Source: [Erwinia] mediterraneensis
Lineage (GTDB): Bacteria; Pseudomonadota; Gammaproteobacteria; Enterobacterales; Enterobacteriaceae
Direction of reading: 5' to 3'
Assembly: GCF_900604315.1 (NCBI RefSeq)
Contig: NZ_LR026978.1
Coordinates: forward strand, 617,518-681,517
DNA length: 64,000 nt
Shown: positions 9,208-18,901 of the stretch, piece by piece
How the letters are laid out: each line of letters starts with the position of its first letter
Position numbering within the stretch: the stretch's first letter is position 1
The notes under the pieces: model-generated
Database searches by the model: none
What the model saw: the letters and a program-made list of their open reading frames with translations, nothing else
What the model was told of the DNA's origin: nothing
Program-made: the position numbers and the translations under genes

Positions 9208-10872
9208 TTAAAAGCTTTCCCACTCTTCTTCCAGGCTACCTTCCGTGGCAGCTTTATGTTTTTTCAGCACCACCGTGCTGTTAAGCGACTGGCCTGATAA
9301 TCCGGGCATGGCTGCGCCCCTGGCGGTTGCGCCCTCATTAATTTTGAACTGTGAAACCTGATTCTCCAGCTGCGCGGTTTCCTGCTCCATATTGCTGGCA
9401 GCAGCGGCTGACTGTTCTACCATGGCGGCATTCTGCTGGGTAACTAAATCCATTTCATTAACCGCCTGGGCAATCTGATTAATGCCCATACTCTGCTCTT
9501 CCGACGCCGAAGTAATCTCCACCATAATATCGGTCACCTGCGTCACTGACTGCACAATATCGCGCATGGCATCCCCCGCTTTTTCCACCTGTTGCGAGCC
9601 GATGGACATATTTGACACACAGGTGTTAATTAATTCACGGCTCTCCTTTGCTGCATCGGCACTGCGTTTCGCCAGATTACGCACTTCACCGGCGACCACA
9701 GCAAATCCCCGCCCCTGTTCGCCAGCGCGCGCAGCTTCCACGGCAGCGTTTAAAGCCAGGATATTGGTCTGGTTAGCAATACTGTCAATAACGCTGTTAA
9801 TATCGGCAATCTGCCGGGAGCTGGCCATAATCTGACGCATAATATCGTCTAACTGTACCATCACATCACCGCCGTGACGGGCGCTGGTGCTGGCACACTC
9901 CGCCAGCTGCCGCGCGCTGTGAGCATTATCCGCATTCTGACGCACGGTAATTTTTAGCTCCTCCATGCTGGCTGCGGTTTGCTGGAGCGCCGAGGCTTGC
10001 TGTTCGGTACGCGATGAGAGATCGTTATTGCCATTCGCAATTTCCCGGGCGTTGCCATAAATCCGCTTCACCCCAACACGAATACCAGAAATGGTCCCGG
10101 TTAACGCCAGGCGCATATGTTCCAGCGAGGCAAGCAGTTCGCCAATCTCGTTTTTACTGCCCGGTTCGACTTTTTCGCTCAGATTACCTTCGCCAATACG
10201 ATGCAGAGCCTGCATCGCCTGATGCAGACGGGTAAACAGCGCCCTTTTCAGCCAGATACGTGAAACCAGCAGAATGGCCAGGGAGAGGATAATGCAGCTG
10301 ATTGTCGTCAACAGGCTACGCTGGAAATTGTTATGCGCCTGCGTGACATATTTTTCATTGAGTTGCCTGATAATGGCACTATAATTCTCCACCTCCGCGC
10401 GCAGCAAAGGCCGTAATTTAATTTCCTCATCATTTTTATCGGGAAATGCCGCTGGCGTTAATGCATAGTTCAGCTTGTTATTCGCATTTTCCATCAAACG
10501 CTCAAAAAGGTTTTTTACCGCTTTTGCCGCCTGTTCTTCTTCCGGCGAGTTAAAAGAGGAGGCCATCAGTTCGCTTATTCTGCTACGTGCTTTATTAAGC
10601 TCATTTCTTGCGGCAGCGACTTCAGCGCTGTCGATTTCTCGATTCAGGCTTTTTGCCATCATAATAGCGTTAAGCTCAGACAGTCCGCTGTTAACATGGC
10701 TGACCGCCGCCTGAACCGCGACCAGGCTCATGGCAATATCGTTATTGTTGCGGAAATTATTTCGATTAACCAGCGCGCCATACAGGCCCAGGGATAAAAT
10801 AACCATCACAATCAGCATAAACAGCGCAACAATAAAGGTGATGCCTGTTGATATTTTTAAATTGCGCAACAT
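9208..10872 (-). CDS. Methyl-accepting chemotaxis protein
   Basis: A 554-residue transmembrane chemoreceptor. TM1 is near residues 10-32, followed by a periplasmic four-helix-bundle ligand domain to about 185, TM2 about 186-208, a HAMP domain, and a cytoplasmic coiled coil whose hairpin tip contains [20 protein letters not shown] and [19 protein letters not shown]. The last residues EEEWESF match the C-terminal CheR/CheB docking pentapeptide (E. coli NWETF), so adaptation by methylation is expected although cheR and cheB are not in the window. The ligand cannot be inferred. It is transcribed toward fliA and starts 110 nt after the ancestral flgL stop. Confidence 0.95.
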   Translation of the reverse strand: MLRNLKISTGITFIVALFMLIVMVILSLGLYGALVNRNNFRNNNDIAMSLVAVQAAVSHVNSGLSELNAIMMAKSLNREIDSAEVAAARNELNKARSRISELMASSFNSPEEEQAAKAVKNLFERLMENANNKLNYALTPAAFPDKNDEEIKLRPLLRAEVENYSAIIRQLNEKYVTQAHNNFQRSLLTTISCIILSLAILLVSRIWLKRALFTRLHQAMQALHRIGEGNLSEKVEPGSKNEIGELLASLEHMRLALTGTISGIRVGVKRIYGNAREIANGNNDLSSRTEQQASALQQTAASMEELKITVRQNADNAHSARQLAECASTSARHGGDVMVQLDDIMRQIMASSRQIADINSVIDSIANQTNILALNAAVEAARAGEQGRGFAVVAGEVRNLAKRSADAAKESRELINTCVSNMSIGSQQVEKAGDAMRDIVQSVTQVTDIMVEITSASEEQSMGINQIAQAVNEMDLVTQQNAAMVEQSAAAASNMEQETAQLENQVSQFKINEGATARGAAMPGLSGQSLNSTVVLKKHKAATEGSLEEEWESF

Positions 10873-10981
10873 GAATAGTAGACTCCGGTAAAGCCGCTGC
10901 GGAAACGCGCATCAGATACACTTTCCATAACGTCATAATCATTGAAAATGAAATAACCGCAAATGCCCGCGGTAAGGATGT

Positions 10982-11045
10982 TTATTGCAACATGGAAAAA
11001 ATGGACATTTTTTGCATCGACTGGAATACCGCCATCGAGGCGGTC
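10982..11045 (-). pseudogene. flgL: Severed 3' end of flgL beyond IS1
   Basis: Reading the minus strand out of the IS1 target duplication gives MAVFQSMQKMSIFSMLQ followed by TAA (10982-10984). This is the expected amphipathic C-terminal D0 helix of FlgL. Removing the 768-bp IS1 and one 9-bp duplication joins it in frame to the upstream part, restoring a 304-residue protein. It now has no start codon of its own. Confidence 0.92.
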
Positions 11046-11060
11046 GGTAATGGTCCCAAC

Positions 11061-11564
11061 TTATTGATAGTGTTTTATGTTCAGATAATGCCCGATGACT
11101 TTATCATGCAGCTCCACCGATTTTGAGAACGACAGCGACTTCCTTCCCAGCCTTGCCAGATGCTGCCTCAGATTCAGGTTATGCCGCTCAATTCGCTGCG
11201 TATATCGCTTGCTGATTACGTGCAGCTTTCCCTTCAGGCGGGATTCATACAGCGGCCAGCCATCCGTCATCCATATCACCACGTCAAAGGGTGACAGCAG
11301 GCTCATAAGACGCCCCAGCGTCGCCATAGTGCGTTCACCGAATACGTGCGCAACAACCGTCTTCCGGAGCCTGTCATACGCGTAAAACAGCCAGCGCTGG
11401 CGCGATTTAGCCCCGACGTAGCCCCACTGTTCGTCCATTTCCGCGCAGACGATGACGTCACTGCCCGGCTGTATGCGCGAGGTTACCGACTGCGGCCTGA
11501 GTTTTTTAAGTGACGTAAAATCGTGTTGAGGCCAACGCCCATAATGCGGGCGGTTGCCCGGCAT
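11061..11564 (-). CDS. insB: IS1 transposase subunit InsB
   Basis: A 167-residue open frame covering the IS1 catalytic part ([48 protein letters not shown]). In IS1 the active transposase InsAB' is made by -1 frameshifting at the insA/insB overlap, and insB alone is usually quoted as 125 residues within this frame. No stop or frameshift interrupts it, so the element looks functional. Confidence 0.95.
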
Positions 11565-11758
11565 CCAACGCCATTCATGGCCATATCAATGATTTTCTGG
11601 TGCGTACCGGGTTGAGAGGCTGTGTATGTGAACTGTAACTGCCATGTTTTACGGCAGTGAGAGCAGAGATAGCGCTGATGTCCGGCAGTACTTTTACCGT
11701 TACGCACCACCCCGTCTGTAGCTGAACAGGAGGGACAGCTGATAGAAACAGAAGCCAC
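11483..11758 (-). CDS. insA: IS1 protein InsA
   Basis: A 91-residue DNA-binding repressor of IS1 and the N-terminal part of the InsAB' transposase. It starts with GTG ([17 protein letters not shown]) and shows zinc-finger-type CPSC and CSHC pairs followed by a helix-turn-helix region ([20 protein letters not shown]). It overlaps insB by 82 nt, where frameshifting takes place. Confidence 0.96.
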
Positions 11759-11791
11759 TGGAGCACCTCAAAAACACCATCATACACTAAA

Positions 11792-12673
11792 TCAGTAAGT
11801 TGGCAGCATCACCGAGGCGGTCATGGCAAAGTCAGCCATTTTTGACTGCCCCACCAGCCTGGTCCAGGTATCGGGATCGGCCCCGACCGTTTGCTCCAGC
11901 CGGGTCTGGATTTGTATACGCTGTTCAGCCGCGTTGCTGGCGAGGGTATCCAGCTGCTGCAGACAGGTCCCGACTTCAGCCTGAATTTTCCCCAGATTAT
12001 CGATACCTTTTAAAATGACGGCATTGGCACCTTCCAGTTTATCGTGCCGTTCGCTATTACTGAGCTGATCATCATTCAGGACATTAATGGCATTATTCAG
12101 GGCGGCAAAAATATCATTGTCGCTGCCGGTCATAAATAGCTCTTTCCCCGTATGCCCCACCGTAATAGTGGTGCCATCCGCCACCGTTTGTGACATCGCC
12201 TTATCGGCGCCGTTCCAGGTGCCATCCTCATTAAAAGGTTTCGTGGCCGTGGCATAGCCTGAAAAAATATAGCGTCCGTTACTGTTTTTACTGTTTGCCA
12301 GATCGCGCAGGCTATTACGAATCCCTTCCAGTTCCGTTGCCAGCGCCTTACGATCCGCCGCAGAATAGCTATCGCTTTCAGCCGCAACGATTTTCTCCAT
12401 TAAATTTTTACTGAGCAGCGAGCTAATGGAATTCAATACCGTATCTTGTTGGCCCAGGGCATCCTGTGCATAGCTTCTGGCGGTATCATATTGATCCAGC
12501 GTTGACAGCGCGCTCTGTAAGGTAATGGCCTGCGAAGCTCCGGCCGGATCGTCAGAAGGTTTTAATAATGTACGACCTGCAGCAAGGCTGGTATAAATTT
12601 TATTTCCGCTGTTCATCGCGTTGGACATACTTTCGATGCTGCGCTGAAACATATAATGAGAGCTAAGGCGCAT
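11792..12673 (-). CDS. flgL: Hook-filament junction protein FlgL, C terminus replaced by IS1 sequence
   Basis: FlgL (HAP3) joins the hook to the filament. The present frame is 293 residues. The N terminus MRLSSHYMFQRSIESM and segments KPSDDPAGASQAITLQ and NSNGRYIFSGYATATKPF are typical. The ATG at 12673 follows AGGA; the TTG two codons upstream was not used. After FAMTAS the frame runs into the IS1 left end and stops after VMLPTY, so 17 native residues are lost. The ancestral length is 304. The C-terminal D0 helix is needed for HAP polymerisation, so the product is probably non-functional. It is last in the flgB-L operon, 21 nt after flgK. Confidence 0.93.
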   Translation of the reverse strand: MRLSSHYMFQRSIESMSNAMNSGNKIYTSLAAGRTLLKPSDDPAGASQAITLQSALSTLDQYDTARSYAQDALGQQDTVLNSISSLLSKNLMEKIVAAESDSYSAADRKALATELEGIRNSLRDLANSKNSNGRYIFSGYATATKPFNEDGTWNGADKAMSQTVADGTTITVGHTGKELFMTGSDNDIFAALNNAINVLNDDQLSNSERHDKLEGANAVILKGIDNLGKIQAEVGTCLQQLDTLASNAAEQRIQIQTRLEQTVGADPDTWTRLVGQSKMADFAMTASVMLPTY

Positions 12674-12694
12674 AATCAATTCCTGTATTCTGGC

Positions 12695-14353
12695 TTATCG
12701 GAGATTTAACAACGTGTCGAAGAGGGTGGTGGCGGTTTGCAGTATTTGCGCGTTCGCCTGATAGTACTGCGTAAACATCTGCATATTGACCATCTCTTCA
12801 TTTAAATCCACGCCTGACAACGCTTGCTGCTGATTGATAAATTCATCTGCTGCGCTGCCGCTGCTTTCGATCGCCCCTTTCAGCGCGGAGGTGGATGAGC
12901 CCACCCTGCTGGCCATACTGGCGTAAGCCTCAGACAAGGTCGCATCGCCAATTACCTTCTCATTTTTGATCCCCAGCAGCATCTGCAGGTTCTCATTGTT
13001 ACTCTCCTCATCAGGATTCGCTGAACCTGATGCAGCAATGGCGTCGCCATCGCTGATGGCGACCTGCAGACTATCCGCCGCCCCGGAGACCGGGTTGAGA
13101 ATAAAGCTGTCGCCCGGCTGCGGCGTGCCCTGCGGTTTGATAGTAATGCCATCAAATTGCAGACTACCGTCTGCGCCTGGGACGGGCGTCACCGTGGATC
13201 CATCAGCCCGTGTGACTTCCCACGCCGTGCCGTTAAACGTCACAGCATAATCTGTTGCTGCAACCTGGCTGATATCACTGTAAGAGACCGCCAGTGAGGC
13301 GTTGCCGCTGTTCTGCTGATTAGCCAGCGCAACAGGATCGGCAAAGGAGAAAATAGCGCTGCCGGGATTGCCGTCCAGATCGTATCCCTGTTTGTTAACC
13401 TCATTGAATTTATTCGCCATCTGTAAGGCCAGCTGGTTTAACTCATTGCGCGCTTCTACCAGATCTTCATTGCGGAATTTAAATAACCCGCCCAGCTTGC
13501 CTTCGGACATTCTGTTTTCATCCAGCGGCAATCTGTTTCCGGCAGCATCGATATAAGAAACCACCGTTTTCGCCGGGTTTTCAGCCGAGGTTGAGGTTTC
13601 CAGTTGATAAGCACGGTTGCCATTGACCAGAGACATCCCGTTTGTCAGCGTTACGTTAACGGTGCCGTTGCTGCTGTTCTCGTTAACCTGAATACCGGTC
13701 AGCTCGCTCAGTCTGGTGAGCACGTTATCACGCTGATCCAGCAGGTCGGCCGGTAGCCCACCTGTCTGTCCGTGGATCTTATTAATCTGTTCGTTTATTT
13801 TCGCCAGTTGGGCGGTGTACGCGTTAATCTCTTCTACGCTCTGCGCGATCTGTTTGTTGGTGCTTTTTTCCAGGCTGTTCAGCGTACTGCTGTTGCTGCG
13901 AAACTGGCTGGCAAGGGTTTTAAACTGCGAAAGCGCTTCCTGGCGCGCCGCCGGGTTCACCGGATCGTGACTCATTTTCTCCAGCGCCCCAAAAATATTG
14001 CTCAGTGAAACCGAAATATTTTGCGTATCGTTGCCAAACATATTGTCTATCTGGCTGAGCTGCTCATAGTGTGCATTCAGCGCGGTATATTCACTGGCCG
14101 CGCCGCGTACCTGATTGCTGATAAAACTGTTATACGCGCGCGCCACATCATTAACCTGCACGCCGTAACCAAAGAAACCGTAAGGAGTGGATCGCCCGCC
14201 CGCTTCTCCCAGCACAATATTACGTCGGGCGTAGCCCTGAATAAAAGGATCCTGACTGTCACCGTTGTAGGCATTATTAATATTGTTGCCCACCACATTC
14301 AGGGCAGCTTGTGCAGAACTCAGACCAGATTGTGCAATATTGATTAAATTCAT
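12695..14353 (-). CDS. flgK: Hook-associated protein FlgK (HAP1)
   Basis: A 552-residue HAP1, the first hook-filament junction layer. The N-terminal heptad region (NLINIAQSGLSSAQAALNVVGNNINN) and C-terminal region (LNEEMVNMQMFTQYYQANAQILQTATTLFDTLLNLR region) are the conserved axial-protein D0 helices. The middle is variable. The ATG at 14353 matches the E. coli start MSSLINNAMSGL better than the GTG three codons upstream; the ribosome site is weak in both cases. It is 103 nt downstream of flgJ. Confidence 0.95.
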   Translation of the reverse strand: MNLINIAQSGLSSAQAALNVVGNNINNAYNGDSQDPFIQGYARRNIVLGEAGGRSTPYGFFGYGVQVNDVARAYNSFISNQVRGAASEYTALNAHYEQLSQIDNMFGNDTQNISVSLSNIFGALEKMSHDPVNPAARQEALSQFKTLASQFRSNSSTLNSLEKSTNKQIAQSVEEINAYTAQLAKINEQINKIHGQTGGLPADLLDQRDNVLTRLSELTGIQVNENSSNGTVNVTLTNGMSLVNGNRAYQLETSTSAENPAKTVVSYIDAAGNRLPLDENRMSEGKLGGLFKFRNEDLVEARNELNQLALQMANKFNEVNKQGYDLDGNPGSAIFSFADPVALANQQNSGNASLAVSYSDISQVAATDYAVTFNGTAWEVTRADGSTVTPVPGADGSLQFDGITIKPQGTPQPGDSFILNPVSGAADSLQVAISDGDAIAASGSANPDEESNNENLQMLLGIKNEKVIGDATLSEAYASMASRVGSSTSALKGAIESSGSAADEFINQQQALSGVDLNEEMVNMQMFTQYYQANAQILQTATTLFDTLLNLR

Positions 14354-14456
14354 AACGGCCACTAAAAGTTTCGTGTCGATTGGTTACCGGCGTTTTATAA
14401 AAAATAACGCGCTATTATTACTATCGGTTAGTAGAAAATTTACTAAAACCCTTTAC

Positions 14457-15416
14457 TCAGAAAAGTGCAGAAATATCGTTCTGATACGCTTTAGCAGCCT
14501 GATTCAGGCTTCCTTTAACCTGTTTTATAATATTAATTAACTTTTCAGCATATTTTGGATCGGTGGCGTAACCTCCCGCCTGTAATGCATATGCCGCCAT
14601 TTCCGGTGTTGCCGCTTCGATGACTTTCTGATAGCGCGGGTTATGCCTTAATAAAGTGGCGTAATCGGATAACGCCTCGCTATAGGACTGATACACCCGA
14701 AATGCGGCTTTTACTTTTCTGGCGACGCCATTGATATATTCCGTGGTGGTCACCTCGGTAGTCTCACCCTGCCAGTCGGGAGTGGCTTTAACAGCAAACA
14801 GATTGTGACTGGGTTTGCCCTCGCGGGTCGGTATCTCGCGATTTCCCCAGCCCGATTCCAGCGCGGCCTGGGCAATGATCAGCTGATGCGGCACGCCGCT
14901 TTGTTGCGCTGCCGCTATCGCCGGGGCTGATAAGCGCGAGATAAAGCTGGCGTTGTTACGCACCGGTCCGGTCAGTGGTACAGGTGCAGCCTGCGTATCA
15001 GCGGGTGCCTGAGGGAGAGATAAGGCAGTAAACGCTGGTGCCACCTGTGGCGTTTGCGGCGGCAGACGCAGCGCCAGTGGTACAGCTTTCCCCCCCACCG
15101 CCGGGGCGGAGACCGCACTGTCGCCCGCCGTTTTCCGCATCAGTTGCGCAATGCCGAGCTTTCCCTGTTCGGCCAGATTCTGCGCGAGTTGCTGATCCAG
15201 CATGGAAGTAAACATTTCGCTCTGCTCGCTGGAAAACAGCGCCTCTTTCGGGGTGGCATCACGCATACTTTTCAACATCATCTGGATAAACATCCCTTCC
15301 AGCTGCTTTGTTGCCGCTTTAAGCCCGCGGGTTTGATCCTCTCTGGCGACCCGCCGTAACGCATCCAGCGCGCGGCTGTCCCAGGCAGCGCCGCTGATCA
15401 CCGTGCCGTGATGCAT
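14457..15416 (-). CDS. flgJ: Flagellar rod-assembly protein and peptidoglycan hydrolase FlgJ
   Basis: A 319-residue bifunctional protein (E. coli 313). The N-terminal half (to about 110) is the rod-capping scaffold (KQLEGMFIQMMLKSMRDATP). A Pro/Ala-rich linker follows. The C-terminal half is a glucosaminidase/muramidase-type domain with the catalytic Glu in AQAALESGWG and AFRVYQSYSEALSDYATLL. It is exported by the flagellar system to open the peptidoglycan for the rod. The ATG at 15416 shares one base with the flgI stop (TGATG), which decided the start over an upstream in-frame codon. Confidence 0.95.
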   Translation of the reverse strand: MHHGTVISGAAWDSRALDALRRVAREDQTRGLKAATKQLEGMFIQMMLKSMRDATPKEALFSSEQSEMFTSMLDQQLAQNLAEQGKLGIAQLMRKTAGDSAVSAPAVGGKAVPLALRLPPQTPQVAPAFTALSLPQAPADTQAAPVPLTGPVRNNASFISRLSAPAIAAAQQSGVPHQLIIAQAALESGWGNREIPTREGKPSHNLFAVKATPDWQGETTEVTTTEYINGVARKVKAAFRVYQSYSEALSDYATLLRHNPRYQKVIEAATPEMAAYALQAGGYATDPKYAEKLINIIKQVKGSLNQAAKAYQNDISALF

Positions 15417-16528
15417 CAGTTCGTCTCCAGACTGGCGTGCAGACAACCAGCGCTTTTCATCGCTTGCAGGATCGACATGAGATCGTTGGGCGTTGCCCCG
15501 AGGCTGTTTAGCGCGCGCACCACACTGTTGAGATCGGCGCTGGTACGTACGCGCTGCAACGCACCGTTTTGCTCATTCAGTGAAACAGAGGTATCGGGAA
15601 CCACCACCGTTTCGCCGCCGCCAAAGGGAGTATCAGGCTGGCTGATCTGATTATTGCGCGCCACCTCTATCGACAAATCCCCCTGCGCCACGGCACAGGC
15701 ATCCAGCGTGACATGCTTGTTCATCACCACCGAACCGGTCCGCGCATTGACGATCACTTTTGCTTCCATTGCTCCAACACGAATCGGCAGATTCTGCACC
15801 CTTGCCAGAAAGCGCACTCGTGCGGCGCTCTCCAGCGGCGCGCGCAGTTTAATAGTGCGCGCATCTTCCGCCACGGCAGCCCCGGCGAAATAGCGGTTAA
15901 TCTCATCACTGATCAGCTGCGCGACGCTGAAATCCTGCTCGTTAAGCTGGAGCCGCAGTTCAGGCGTCGCATTAAAGCTGGTGGGCACTTCACGCTCTAC
16001 CGTTGCGCCGGCACTGATACGCGCGCCATTCAGCTGATTGACCTGCACCCGGCTGCCGCCCGCCTGCGCTCCCGCCCCGGAAACCAGCAGGTTACCCTGC
16101 GCCAGCGCATAAATCTGGTTATCGACCCCTTTTAACGGCGTCATCAGCAAAGTGCCGCCGCGCAGACTTTTGGCGTTGCCCATGGAAGAGACCACCACAT
16201 CAATCTTTTCACCGACGCGGGCGAAAGGCGGCAGCTGCGCGGTGACCATGACCGCTGCGACATTTTTCAGCTGCATATTGGTACCGGCGGGCACGGTAAT
16301 GCCCAGTTGCGACAGCATGTTATTCAGGCTCTGGGTGGTAAAGGGGGTCTGCGTGGTCTGATCGCCTGTGCCATCCAGACCCACCACCAGACCGTAGCCC
16401 ATCAGGGTATTGTCGCGGACACCCTGGATGGTGGTGAGATCGCGGATGCGTTCCGCGTGCGCCACGGCTGAAAAATAGCTGGCGAGGCTGACGATAAAAA
16501 AGCTGACAAGTAAAAAATAAGATTTCAT
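15416..16528 (-). CDS. flgI: Flagellar P-ring protein FlgI
   Basis: A 370-residue periplasmic P-ring subunit (E. coli 365) forming the rod bushing in the peptidoglycan layer. A Sec signal peptide is visible ([19 protein letters not shown], cleavage after AHA). The mature start [20 protein letters not shown] is highly conserved. The ATG at 16528 was chosen because it begins the signal peptide; the frame is open 37 codons further upstream inside flgH. It is 10 nt after the flgH stop. Maturation needs FlgA, encoded divergently. Confidence 0.96.
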   Translation of the reverse strand: MKSYFLLVSFFIVSLASYFSAVAHAERIRDLTTIQGVRDNTLMGYGLVVGLDGTGDQTTQTPFTTQSLNNMLSQLGITVPAGTNMQLKNVAAVMVTAQLPPFARVGEKIDVVVSSMGNAKSLRGGTLLMTPLKGVDNQIYALAQGNLLVSGAGAQAGGSRVQVNQLNGARISAGATVEREVPTSFNATPELRLQLNEQDFSVAQLISDEINRYFAGAAVAEDARTIKLRAPLESAARVRFLARVQNLPIRVGAMEAKVIVNARTGSVVMNKHVTLDACAVAQGDLSIEVARNNQISQPDTPFGGGETVVVPDTSVSLNEQNGALQRVRTSADLNSVVRALNSLGATPNDLMSILQAMKSAGCLHASLETN

Positions 16529-16538
16529 TTTCGCTGCG

Positions 16539-17264
16539 TTAAAAAGGAGAGAGCGTAAGGAAAAAGCGTTGTAGCCAGCCCATCTGCTGCGCTTCATTGA
16601 TATAACCGTTACCGACATATTCAATGCGCGCATCCGCAACCTGCGTAGAGACCACGCTGTTATTGCCGCTGATGGTGCGGGGATTCACAATGCCGGAGAA
16701 GCGGATAAATTCGGTTCCCTGATTAATGGCGATCTGCTTTTCGCCCACCACGCTCAGGTTGCCGTTTTCCAGCACCTGACGCACAGTGACCGTGATGGTG
16801 CCGCTAAAGGTGTTTTTCGCGGCAGCCCCACCCTTCCCGGCAAAATCGCTATCGCCGTGAATGGCGGTATTCATCTTGTCGCCGCCAAACAGGCCGGAAA
16901 GAAAGCGTGGCATAGCATCGAATTTCAGCCCGGTGTCGCTGTCACGCGAAGCGTTGGCCGACGAACTTTTGCTGGCGCTGACATTCTCCTGCAGCACGAT
17001 GGTCAGGGTATCGCCGGGGTTGCGCGGACGGCGATCCTCAAACATCGGCTGATAGCCATAATTCATCGCCTGTCCGGCCTGAAAAATGGATCCATTTGCT
17101 ACGGCGGGGGCTACCGGTAACGGGCTGACGGTGGTGGCTCCGGCCACCAGCGGCTTATGCGGCACATAGCTGCACCCGACCACCAGCGCACTCAGGGTAA
17201 GGCTGATCAGCGATACGCTGACGCCCCGCAGGTAACGCCGTTGAGAACAGACTTCAGGTTTCAT
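16539..17264 (-). CDS. flgH: Flagellar L-ring lipoprotein FlgH
   Basis: A 241-residue outer-membrane lipoprotein (E. coli 232) forming the L ring. The signal peptide ends in lipobox VVGC. The mature part contains the conserved [36 protein letters not shown] and [19 protein letters not shown] segments and ends [13 protein letters not shown]. The ATG at 17264 has a purine-rich GAAGAAAA ribosome site. The N-terminal cytoplasmic stretch before the signal helix is longer than in E. coli. Confidence 0.96.
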   Translation of the reverse strand: MKPEVCSQRRYLRGVSVSLISLTLSALVVGCSYVPHKPLVAGATTVSPLPVAPAVANGSIFQAGQAMNYGYQPMFEDRRPRNPGDTLTIVLQENVSASKSSSANASRDSDTGLKFDAMPRFLSGLFGGDKMNTAIHGDSDFAGKGGAAAKNTFSGTITVTVRQVLENGNLSVVGEKQIAINQGTEFIRFSGIVNPRTISGNNSVVSTQVADARIEYVGNGYINEAQQMGWLQRFFLTLSPF

Positions 17265-17335
17265 GGTTTTCTTCAGTGTGAGCGCAGCCCCTTGAAAACG
17301 CTGCCTTGCGGGCAGCGTTTTCAAACCGGCCGCCG

Positions 17336-18118
17336 TTAAAGTTGCGCCAGCCGCTGCAGCATTTGATCGGAAGCGGTCACGGCTTTACTGTTGATTTCAT
17401 AAGCGCGCTGCGTCTGGATCATATTCACCAGCTCTTCCGCGACGTTAACGTTAGAAGTTTCGACATAGCCCTGTTTCAGCGTGCCGGTTCCGTTCATACC
17501 GGGCGTCGCCTCATCCGGTGTCCCGGACGCCAGGGTTTCGCGGTAGAGGTTTTCCCCAATGCTTTCCAGACCGGAATCGTTGATAAAAGAGACCAGGGTT
17601 AACTGCCCCACCTGTTGCGGCGCCGTCTGGCCCGGTACCGTGACGCTGACCGTGCCGTCATTGCCGATGGTCAGGCTTTGCGCATCCTGCGGAATGGTGA
17701 TGGCGGGCTGGATCGGATAGCCGCTGGAAGTCACCAGTTGCCCGTTCTGATCGAACTGTAACGAGCCATCGCGGGTATAGCCGAGCGTACCGTCAGGCAG
17801 CTGCACCTGCAGAAAACCATTGCCTTCAATCGCGATATCTTTGCTGTTATTGGTCTGGGTCAGGCTGCCCTGGCTGTGGATGCGTTCAGTGGCGACCGGA
17901 CGTACGCCGGTGCCCAGCTGTAAACCTGACGGGATAGTAGTCTGTTCAGAAGATTGTGCTCCCGGCTGACGCAACGTCTGATATAACAGATCCTCAAACA
18001 CCGCCCGCTGGCGCTTAAAGCCGTTGGTGCTGACGTTGGCGAGGTTGTTGGCAATCACATCCATGTTGGTCTGCTGTGCTTCAAGTCCAGTTTTAGCAAT
18101 CCATAACGAGCGGATCAT
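17336..18118 (-). CDS. flgG: Flagellar distal rod protein FlgG
   Basis: A 260-residue distal rod protein, the usual length. The N terminus has the axial signature [24 protein letters not shown] region. The C terminus [20 protein letters not shown] is the conserved D0 helix. It polymerises between the proximal rod and the hook and passes through the L and P rings. It begins 24 nt after flgF and is followed by flgH after 71 nt. Confidence 0.97.
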   Translation of the reverse strand: MIRSLWIAKTGLEAQQTNMDVIANNLANVSTNGFKRQRAVFEDLLYQTLRQPGAQSSEQTTIPSGLQLGTGVRPVATERIHSQGSLTQTNNSKDIAIEGNGFLQVQLPDGTLGYTRDGSLQFDQNGQLVTSSGYPIQPAITIPQDAQSLTIGNDGTVSVTVPGQTAPQQVGQLTLVSFINDSGLESIGENLYRETLASGTPDEATPGMNGTGTLKQGYVETSNVNVAEELVNMIQTQRAYEINSKAVTASDQMLQRLAQL

Positions 18119-18142
18119 AAAGCTTGTTCTCCTTTCTGCGCC

Positions 18143-18889
18143 TTAGCTCAGGCTGAGTAACTGATTAGCGCTCTTTTCGTTGTCATCGACGGTGGTGATG
18201 AGCTTCATCTGCATGTCAAAGCTGCGGGCGTTAGCGATCATCTCTACCATCGCCTTGACCGGGCTGACATTGCTGCCTTCGATCGCCCCCGGTGCCAGCC
18301 GCAAGGTGGCATCGCGTGCCAGTACCGGACTGACCGCCTCATCAGCAACATGAAACAGGCCATCGTCACCGTGACGCAGATTCTGGATCTTCGCCCGGAC
18401 CATTTTCAGTTGCCCCACCTGCGCCACGGTTGAGGCGTCATCTCCGGTGCCGCGCGCGCTGAGGGTGCCGTCAGGTGCGATAGTCAGTTGAGCATGCGGC
18501 GGCACGGACAGGGTGCCGCCATCCCCCAGCAGCGGCAGCCCGCGCACCCGTAGCGTGCCTTCGCTGTCTGCTTCGATATTGCCGTCGCGGGTATAGCCTT
18601 CGCGGCCATCGGGCAGCTGAACGGCCAGCCAGCCATCCTGCGGCAGCGCCACATCCAGCGCACGTCCGGTCTGCATAATGGTGCCCATGGTGTCGTCGTG
18701 ATAAGGCGTACTCTCCACTACCAGCGTGCGCGTCGGCAGCGTGGGCCCCTCAACCGGCACGGCACGGGAGGCCATCAGTTCGGCGCGAAAGCCGCTGGTG
18801 GAGACGTTAGCCAGGTTATTGGCGGTCACCGCCTGACGCGCCAGCGCGGCATTAGCCGCGCCCATGGCGGTATAAATCGCGTGATCCAT
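18143..18889 (-). CDS. flgF: Flagellar proximal rod protein FlgF
   Basis: A 248-residue proximal rod protein (E. coli 251). It begins MDHAIYTAMGAANAALARQAV with the rod signature [15 protein letters not shown]. The C terminus EGSNVSPVKAMVEMIANARSF is typical. The flagellar basal-body rod fold is shared with FlgG and FlgE on either side in the operon. It starts 12 nt after flgE. Confidence 0.95.
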   Translation of the reverse strand: MDHAIYTAMGAANAALARQAVTANNLANVSTSGFRAELMASRAVPVEGPTLPTRTLVVESTPYHDDTMGTIMQTGRALDVALPQDGWLAVQLPDGREGYTRDGNIEADSEGTLRVRGLPLLGDGGTLSVPPHAQLTIAPDGTLSARGTGDDASTVAQVGQLKMVRAKIQNLRHGDDGLFHVADEAVSPVLARDATLRLAPGAIEGSNVSPVKAMVEMIANARSFDMQMKLITTVDDNEKSANQLLSLS

Positions 18890-18901
18890 AGCAAGCGGCC
18901 G

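Larger units (their letters stand above)
11046..11813 (-). mobile_element. IS1 (768 bp, complete)
   Basis: Exactly 768 bp, the canonical IS1 length. The ends are GGTAATGGTCCCAACTTATT (right end, at 11046) and the complement of GGTGATGCTGCCAACTTACT (left end, at 11813). It encodes insA and the overlapping insB. The sequence GAGGCGGTC is duplicated on both sides (11037-11045 and 11814-11822), a perfect 9-bp target duplication. An intact duplication indicates simple insertion without later rearrangement, and probably recent. It interrupts flgL near its 3' end. Confidence 0.98.
11037..11822. repeat. 9-bp IS1 target-site duplication
   Basis: GAGGCGGTC occurs at 11037-11045 and at 11814-11822, immediately outside the IS1 ends. 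In the flgL orientation it reads GACCGCCTC and encodes part of Met-Thr-Ala-Ser. Confidence 0.97.

Noticed and set aside
12970..14350. flgK suspected to be frameshifted because of its variable middle
   Set aside because: The frame is continuous from MNLINIAQSG to TLLNLR, and a variable middle domain is normal for HAP1.
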